A stretch of 64,000 nucleotides of DNA from Trametes villosa. Its lineage: Eukaryota; Basidiomycota; Agaricomycetes; Polyporales; Polyporaceae. The notes under the pieces are model-generated. The model did no database searches, had not been told where the DNA came from, and was given only the letters and a program-made list of their open reading frames with translations. Position numbers and translations under genes: made by a program. Positions within the stretch are counted from its first letter, which is position 1. The number at the start of each line of letters is the position of its first letter. Positions 56,923 to 64,000 of this stretch are shown here, in pieces. The stretch is taken from assembly GCA_002964805.2 (NCBI GenBank), contig PUDQ02000024.1, positions 310,001 to 374,000 of the forward strand, given 5' to 3'.

Positions 56923-58815
56923 ATGCGATTCTCCTTCGCGCGCTCGACGCGGGTCCTCCGCACCACTCTCTTCCCATCGCGTTCAGCACGTCTTTACTCG
57001 CTCATCACCATTTCCGCTCGAAATGCTCGACAGCTGCCACGTCGTACATTCTCAAGCATGTCAGGCTGCGGGCATGACTTCTTCAACTATACGTCAGGGC
57101 GCTGGCTGTAAGTCTTATACCTGTCGCTCCCCTCGCATGAGCCCATGTCCCTGATGCGCCGATTCTCGCACGTTCTAGTGTTAACGAAAAAGTTCGCCTC
57201 GCAGAGCGCACGCGCGAGTTCGACGACAACGAGCTGCGTCGTCTTGCGGCACAGTCTGTCGGTCGGACGTTCCAGGATGTCGACACCATGACGAAGCTCG
57301 ACGAGGGCGGCTTCAATCGCATCTTTCTTATCACCATGCGCGATAGTTTCCGAATGGTCGCTCGCATCCCGTACCCCGTCACGGTCCCGAAGTTCTACGC
57401 CGTCGCCAGCGAGGTCGCCACGATGCGCTTCCTCCGTGTCCATGGCCTGCCAGTGCCCCAGATTTACGACTACTCTCCTACGCCGGACAACGCTGCCAAG
57501 ACGGAGTACATATTCATGGAGTTCGTCACAGGTACAAAGCTCAGCGACATATGGATGGAGCTGGAGGACGCGGAAATCGCCTCGGTCGTGCGCCAGATGG
57601 TCGAGCTCGAGGCTCGAATCATGGCGATTCCCTTCCCGGCCGGCGGAAGCCTCTACTATGCCGACGACCTGCAGAAGGCAGCGGGGAGGATGACGGGCGC
57701 TCCGGTGCCTCTCGACGAGCAGCGCTTCTGTATCGGTCCAGACGCGAGGTTGCCGATGTGGTACGGGAGGAGGTCACAGCTCGATGTGGACCGAGGACCT
57801 TGTACGTCTCGCTCTCTCTGTGTATTGAAAATTTCTGGAACTAATCGAGATTTATTGTGTAGACGAAAACGCAGAGGCGGCGCTCGCGGCCGCCGCATGC
57901 AAAGAAGCAGCCTATCTGGAACGCTTCGGTCGGCCGCTACTCCCCTTCCAGCGCGAGCGAAGGGAGGCCTATGAGTTTGAGGAGCAGTCGCCTTTGGACC
58001 ACATCAAGAATCTAGAGCTCTACTGTCGCATGGCCCCCGCGCTCGTGCCCAAGGAAGCCTCCCTCCGCGCGTTCTGTATGCGCCATCCTGACTTCCACCC
58101 CAGCAACGTCATGGTGTCGCCCTCGCCAGACTCCCCAGGCTCTGAACGCTGGAAGATCGTCGGCCTGCTCGACTGGCAGCACGCTGCGATCCTGCCCCGC
58201 TTCCTGCTCGCCGGTATACCGGGTCGTCTGCAGAACTATGACGACCCGGGCTCGCAGACTCTCGCCCCGCCGTCATTGCCGGAGAACATGGACGAGCTGC
58301 AAGAATCCGACTACGCGGAGGTCTACGGGCGCTACCACGCCCGTCTTGTCCACTTCCACTACGCCAAGAGCACGATGGAGCTCAATGCGCTCCACCACGA
58401 CGCCCTATCGGACCCGGTGTCTCTCTTCATCCGCCGCCTCTTCGACCGCGCAGGTGCTCCCTGGGAGGGCGAGACCCACGACCTGAATGCTCTGCTGGTC
58501 GAGGCGACGGAGAGGTGGGCCGAGCTTGTAGGGCCTGATGTGCCGTGTCCGGTCGAGTTCGCACCTGACGACGTGAGCAAGACGAAAGCGTTTAGCGAAC
58601 GGCTGCAGCTGTCAGACGGGAACTTCGTTGGTTGTCAGGCCCTTGTCGGCTTCGAGACGGAGACGTGGGTGCCTAACGAGCACTACGAGAGGGCTAAGGC
58701 CCTCGCCGAGCTTCTGAAGCTGACGGTGTTGAAAGAGGTCCCAGCAGGAGAAGCCCGAGACAAGGCTGCGGCGAATTGGTTCTTGGACGATATGAATGAG
58801 GACGATTACATGTAA
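56923..58815 (+). CDS. AIM9: AIM9-like mitochondrial APH/phosphotransferase-family protein
   Basis: Three exons (56923-57107, 57179-57801, 57863-58815). The N-terminus is basic and Ser/Arg-rich (MRFSFARSTRVLRTTLFPSR) with no acidic residue for about 45 residues, a mitochondrial presequence. Then DFFNYTSGRWL, TMTKLDEGGFNRIFLI (nucleotide loop), FRMVARIPYP with the Lys/Arg strand, ATMRFLRVHGLPVPQIYDYS, YIFMEFVTGTKLSDIW, FCMRHPDFHPSNVMVS (the H-x-D-x-x-x-x-N catalytic loop) and GLLDWQHAAILPRFLLAG (metal-binding D-W-Q-H). These define the fungal AIM9/altered-inheritance-of-mitochondria branch of the aminoglycoside-phosphotransferase fold. The substrate is unknown. The C-terminus ends DDMNEDDYM. 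Intact. Confidence 0.88.
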
Positions 58816-58996
58816 TACGCAGTTAATTTCCGGACTATCCCATCTGGAGGTGTGCATCTATCCGTACTCGTCGGACGTGATGATAAACTAGTGAGGCTGC
58901 TTTTACACACATCATCTCGTAGGTTCCCTGCGCTCATAGATGTGTGTCCTTCCATGCGGCTACTCTATATACAAGCATCTCCAGGCATACGACTGG

Positions 58997-60015
58997 TCAT
59001 GCTGCGGCCTGCTTCGCCGGATGCGAGCCCGCCGTCGCCCTCGCTGCACGCAGCATGTCCCACAGCGTCTTTCCCACCACGCCCGGGCCGTCGTTTCGCC
59101 TGTCCGCCCGCCGCCAGTAGTCCTCGACGAGGGTCTTGTCGAGCGCGCCGGTGGAGTGCCGCGCCTTGACGATCTCCTGCGTAATCTTCGTCTGGAACTC
59201 GGGGTGGCCCTGCACGGTGAAGATGTGCACGTCCGCTGGAGAGAGGGCGTCGGGGGACGCGTCCGGGTAGAGGCGGACCATGCCCTGGTTGGGCGAGACG
59301 GGCGTTGAGCCGAGGAGGTGGAAAGAGGGCGGGACAGTGGGGACGTGGTCGCGGTGCATCTCCTCTAAGCTCTAGATCGGGGGAGTATTGTTAGCTATCG
59401 CCCGCATTGGGCGCAGGGAAGGGAGCGGACTTACCAGTCTGGGCACGCCGAAGAGCTTCTTCCCGACCTCCGTCAGCCCGATATCCGTCAACCCGATCTC
59501 CCACTTTCCGTCGTTTGGCACGCACTCCCCACCCAGCGCACGCGCCACAATTTGGTGCCCAAAGCAGATGCCTGTTCACCACGGTCAGCACCCGCACCCT
59601 CACGGCTGCAAACGCACGAGACCCACCGAATATCCGAATATGTGGCTTCTCACTGGCCAGGAACTGAACGTACTCTACGAGCTTGTTGATCCACTCCAGG
59701 TTCTCGTACGCCGACGCCGCTGGAGCACTCCGTCAGCTGCGCCCCCACCCCGTGCTACTGAAGCGAATACGCACCCGAGCCTGTGAGGAGCACCGCGTCG
59801 TACTGATCGACATCCGCGGGGTACGCCTGCTCGTTCTTGACGTCGTACCCGTCCACGACGAGCTCCACGTCCGGATCGCCGATAGATCTCAGCGCATTGC
59901 GGAACAGCTTCTCGAATATCGCGCCGTAGTCCCCGTTCGCGGCGAGCACCGCCGGCAGCGGCGTGTCGCAGATGAGCACGGCGAGCTTGTACGGGTTCGG
60001 CGGCGCTGACGACAT
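58997..60015 (-). CDS. Class I glutamine amidotransferase-like protein
   Basis: The start at 60015 opens MSSAPPNPYKLAVLICDTPL. Then come FEKLFRNALRSIGDPDVELV, DQYDAVLLTGS, an intron, AYENLEWINKLVEYVQFLAS, ICFGHQIVARALGGE with the nucleophilic Cys in the G-x-C-x-G-H-Q elbow, LTEVGKKLFG, MHRDHVPTVP, and FTVQGHPEFQTKITQEIV with the catalytic His and Glu (GHPE). Four or so exons; stop at 58997-58999. This is a stand-alone GATase1 of the fungal GMP-synthase-like subgroup, perhaps acting on gamma-glutamyl compounds. The frame is open upstream of 60015 to 60102, but 60015 fits the usual family start. It converges with AIM9 about 180 bp away. A decayed copy of its 3' part lies at 35729-36620. Confidence 0.85.
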
Positions 60016-61288
60016 GGCAGTAGCAGTAGTGGGGTGTAGCGTGTAGTGTATGATAGTAAGTAGCAGCAGCGATGGTGGAGAGTGGATCTGGATCTCACGC
60101 ACACGCCCGGCGTGTGATTCTTATTATGTGGGCGGAGGTGGCAGGCCTCCGACACACGGAGGTTGACTGAGGCTGACTCGCGCGCAGCGGCGCCGGGCGC
60201 AAGTGAGCACGACAGTCGGAGGCTTCCTGACGAGGCCCTGCCGTCCATAAATTAGATTTATGCGGCCGCCATCGATACATGAGTAATGGCCCTCTCTGCT
60301 ATCACAAAACCAAAGACGTGTGCGCTCTGGACATTTTGATCATTGAAGGAGTCAAGACTTCAGTACGGATGAGTCATGCAATATCATGGCCAGCGGCTAC
60401 TAACAGCTAGCGCGGCCTGGGACTGGCGCGCGCTCCAATCCCCTCGAAGTGCTCGCTGTGCGTTCTTGTATTCCGCCTCACGACCGAGCAGTTGTGTACG
60501 ATCTCAATCTGTGTGGACACTGCAGAAGTTATGAGCCGGTACTTTCGCTCAGGTGAGCGACACTAGTACTGATATCGCCCTGGGGTACGTCCGTGATTCA
60601 CGGAGTTTAGTCCTTTATCTCGACGAGATTAGATCCCACGATCGGGCGCGTCCACAACAAAGTAGGCGCCCATACATACCACTCCTCCGAGCACAGTGCG
60701 TGGCATTATGTTGCACTTTTGGTTGGCGGCATACTGGGTGAGTCAAGTCTATCACTGGAAAGGCCGATGGATAACCTATCTTTAGGACACTGCGCTGCTA
60801 CCAATAGTTCATTTTTAGAGAGTTAGATGGTGCATGCAATCTAAGACGCCCTCGTACCGAGGTACAAAGTGCTTATCGCACCTCGCTTGCACCAACCCCC
60901 CACGCGTCCAGGAGGATTCTGATAAGTTTGCTCTCGCGAACTTCCTGCGGAGCTCCTGCTTTCTTTGCCTATCTCAATAGGCCGCCACCAACGCCGATAA
61001 GCCCCTCCGCCCTGGGTCTGCTGGCGTATCGCGAAGCTAGCCTTGATGCGGGGCTCGGGTACTACAGGCTGGAAATTTCCTGGGAGTCATGTACTCAACA
61101 AAGCTCCCGCTTCTTATAAACGCTAGGCTGGGGATGGGGAGAAGGCGTTCCTTCCCTCCCCTCGGAACTCACGCCTCTCTCTCGACTTCTTCGCTGAAGT
61201 GGGAGAACTCGCCCCGCGGCTTCTTGCGGCTTCTTGACTCAGAGAACCTCGCCCACTCGACTCGCTTTTCCCTGTGCTGTCTTGAAAG
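60016..61288. other. Divergent promoter region between the amidotransferase and DUR3-like genes
   Basis: Nothing coding recognised in 1.27 kb. The plus strand has TTCTTATAAACGC near 61110, a TATA-like site about 175 nt before the DUR3 start. Confidence 0.4.
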
Positions 61289-64000
61289 ATGTCTGCAAAC
61301 GAGCCCATCTTGCCGCAAGGCGCGGGGTACGGTGTCGGTGAGTCCACATCCCCGCAATCAGACGCCAGCCGATCCCGATTCCTGACGATCCCCACCCGTC
61401 CAGTCGTCGGTATGTTCCCGATCTGCTCGCGTGCGCGGCGCTCGTGGCTGAGCGCGGCGAATAGGCATCGGCCTGTTTTTCAGCGCGTTCATGGTGTGCC
61501 TCACCGCGATCCAGTCGCGCTACACTGGCTTCTCGCCGAAGAACTCGGAGGAGTTCAACAGCGCGTCGCGGAGCGTCAAGCCCGGCCTCATCGCGTCCGG
61601 CATTGTGTCTGCGTGGACGTGGGCGGCAACGCTGGTCAGTCTCTCTTATGCTAAACCGCTCTGTAGTATGGCTGGCTCATGGGATGAGGAAGTTGCAATC
61701 CAGTGCGGTAGCATACAAGGATGGCATCTCAGGCCCGTGGTGGTACGGATCCGGCGCCACGGTGCAGGTCCTGCTCTTCGCCCAGGTACGTCTCTTGGTT
61801 ACGAAACCCAAGTCGCTGTGGTGGCTGACCTCGATCAATGCAGCTGGCCGCAAAGCTCAAGCTGAATGCGCCGCACGCGCACACATGGCTCGAGATCGTT
61901 GCCGCGCGGTGGGGCACCTTCGCGCACCTAGTGTTCATGTTCTTCGGGCTTGCGACGAACATCATCGTGTCGTCCATGCTTATCCTCGGTGGTTCGGCCA
62001 CGGTGAACTCGTTAACGGGTATGGACACGATCGCCGCGTGCTTCCTCATCCCCCTCGGAGTCGCGATCTACGTTGTTGTCGGCGGTATGCGCGCCACGCT
62101 CCTCTGCGACTAGTAAGCCCCTCTTCCCCTTCCCCTTACCATACGCAGTTACTGACCGCTGGGTGTGTAGCACGCACACCGCGGTCCTCTTCGCGATCAT
62201 CTTCGTGTTCGTGTACACCGTGTACGCGACGAGCGACAAAATCGGAAGCTTCGCGGCGATGCACGCACTGCTCGCGAAGGCGTCTGAGGCCGCGCCCGTC
62301 GCGGGCAACGCCCAGGGCTCGTACCTCACCATGCGCTCGAAGAACGGCCTCATCTTCGGCGTCATCAACGTCATCGGCAACTTCGCCACCGTCTTCCAGG
62401 ACCAGGCTGTAAGTCCCCTTGCTCCCCCCCTTCCTTGTTGTGGTCGGTTGCTCATGCACGCGGGGACAATGTAGTACTGGCAACGCGCGATCGCGAGCCG
62501 GCCAGCGTCGTGCGTGAAGGCGTACCTGCTCGGGGGCATCGCGTGGTTCGCGATCCCCTTCATGTTCTCAACCACCCTCGGGCTGTCGGCCGTCGCGCTC
62601 CGCGGAGACCCCGCGATGCGCACGCTCTCGCCCGCGGACGTCTCCGCCGGCCTGCCCGCGTCGGCCGCCGCCGCGGCGCTCTTGGGCAAGTCGGGCGCGG
62701 CGGCACTGCTCATCGTGCTGTTCCTGGCTGTAACATCGGCAACGTCGGCGGAGCTGATTGCGGTGTCGTCTCTCTTGACGTATGATGTGTACAAGGTGCG
62801 TTTTCGGCGGAATTTTGAAGATGTGTGCTGGGAGGGCTGATAAGGGGGATGGGCAGAAATACTTCAACCCGCACGCGACGGAGGCGCAGATCCTGAAGGT
62901 GTCGCATGCGATGGTCGCGCTGTTTGCGGTCGTGATGGGCATCCTCGGCCTCATCTTCTTCTACATCGGCATCTCCATGGGTTGGCTCTACGTCAGTACC
63001 GTCTTTTTCTCTCCCCTTCCGGATCGTTACTGAAACCACTTCCGCGTCACAGGAATTCATGGGCGTCGTGCTCGGCTCGGCGGTCGTACCCATTGCGATG
63101 TGCATTACCTGGAGCAAGGCGAACAAGTGGGGCTCGCTCGCCGGCGCGATCGTTGGCTTCTTTGCAGGCGTCTCGGCGTGGCTCGCTACCACTTCTGCGC
63201 TGAACGACGGCGACCTTTCGGTTACGGTACGTGCTCTGCGTGCGCCATGCATGCCTGGTGTAGTCGGCTGACGGTCCCGGCTGCAGACTACGGGCGGCGA
63301 TCTGGAGATGCTCGCGGGCAACCTCGCGTCCATCGGCGTCGGCGGGATCATCACGGTCGTCACCTCTCTCATCGTGAGTCCCCCCGCGAGCGCTCCCCTC
63401 ATTGCACGTATATATAATAGTCCTGACTTCTCGCTTCCTTTGCCAGTGGCCTGACAACTTCGACTTCGAGGCGACTCGCGCGATCAACCGCCCCGACCCT
63501 GCGTCGGACGAGAAGACCACCTTGCAGCGGTCCGCGTCCCTCGACGACTCCGCGAGCGAGAAGAAGGCGCCCGCGGACGTGAGCCTCGAGCCCGTCGCGT
63601 CCATCCCGCCCGAGGCCGCCGCGGAGGAGGAGCGCGAGCTCGACCCCGTCGCGCTCAACAAGTCGTTCCGCATCGCCGCGTGGGCGTCCGTCGTCCTCGT
63701 GCGTCCTCTGCTCCCTCGTTTTACTTGAGTGTAGGAAGTGCTGACGATTGGGTGTTGGATGGATAGACGTTGGTGATGCTGATCCTCATCCCGCTGCCGT
63801 TGTTCTTCGCGCAGACGGTGTACGGTGTTGGGGGATTGACCGCATGGGTCGTCATCGGCATGATCTGGGCGTTCTGCTCTGCTATCGCGGTCGTGCTCTA
63901 CCCCCTGTGGGAGAGCCGCGAGGCGCTCAGCACCATTGGACGCGGTGTCGTCAAGGTGCGTCTTTTGCGTGACTAGTTACTCGTGGTGGGCTAACCGTGT
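61289..64000 (+). CDS. DUR3: Urea active transporter (DUR3-like, sodium:solute symporter family), 3' end outside window
   Basis: The start at 61289 opens MSANEPILPQGAGYGVV. Then GLFFSAFMVCLTAIQSRYTG, SVKPGLIASGIVSAWTWAAT, GPWWYGSGATVQVLLFAQLA, HTWLEIVAARWGTFAHLVFM, GMDTIAACFLIPLGVAIYVV, HTAVLFAIIFVFVYTVYATS, GVINVIGNFATVFQDQAYWQ (the conserved N-F-x-T-V-F-x-D-Q-x-Y-W-Q motif), AYLLGGIAWFAIPFMFSTTL, TSATSAELIAVSSLLTYDVY and FFYIGISMGWLYEFMGVVLG. A cytosolic acidic loop (ERELDPVALNKSFRIAAW) precedes the last spans seen. Short introns of 50-60 nt separate about nine exons. This is the order of fungal DUR3 urea/polyamine permeases of the plasma membrane, usually nitrogen-regulated. The frame enters an intron at 63956 and the C-terminus lies off the window. 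Confidence 0.92.

Overview
The window is nuclear DNA of a filamentous basidiomycete, most likely an agaricomycete of polypore type. It is GC-rich, and its genes are broken by many short introns (about 50-70 nt) with GT...AG ends. The recognisable families (Plavaka and Tnp2 transposases, TET/JBP-like dioxygenase, C2 plus AGC kinase of Ypk1 type, Zn2Cys6 factor, DUR3) fit that group. All gene models below were spliced by eye from the reading frames; no search was run.

Layout. 1-4.2 kb: the edge of an ABC transporter gene (minus) and a single C2H2 zinc-finger gene (plus). 4.2-22.2 kb: one cytochrome P450 gene (minus) split into two intact halves by a 15.75 kb DNA transposon (element 1, 5682-21431). 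Element 1 has TGTCGGA...TCCGACA ends. It carries a 14-exon Plavaka-type transposase, a TET/JBP-type 2-oxoglutarate dioxygenase, a Pro/Gln-rich TE-associated protein, small acidic or hypothetical proteins, captured host-gene fragments (ABC transporter, probable cyclin) and a tRNA-like sequence. 22.9-34.9 kb: ordinary host genes: NTF2/SnoaL-like protein, Zn2Cys6 transcription factor, syntaxin-8-like SNARE, a GNAT-Mss4 fusion and a Ypk1/Gad8-type kinase. 35.7-37.1 kb: a decayed copy of the glutamine amidotransferase gene riddled with small non-autonomous elements.

37.1-56.5 kb: a second, larger element (element 2, 37088-56462, 19,375 bp). Its 298-bp terminal inverted repeats are identical, its ends read CACGAGG...CCTCGTG, and TCA flanks both sides. 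Its genes diverge from a central spacer. Minus: Tnp2 (CACTA/EnSpm) transposase, a coiled-coil protein and an LRR protein. Plus: a WD40 protein, a single-pass membrane protein, a SUN-domain protein, a large coiled-coil protein and a small basic protein. 56.9-64 kb: host genes again: AIM9/APH-like, class I glutamine amidotransferase and the start of a DUR3-type urea transporter running off the end.

The notable content is these two very large, structurally complete, cargo-carrying DNA transposons within 35 kb. One has visibly disrupted a P450. The other looks very young and carries a set of proteins suggestive of nuclear-envelope and protein-interaction functions.
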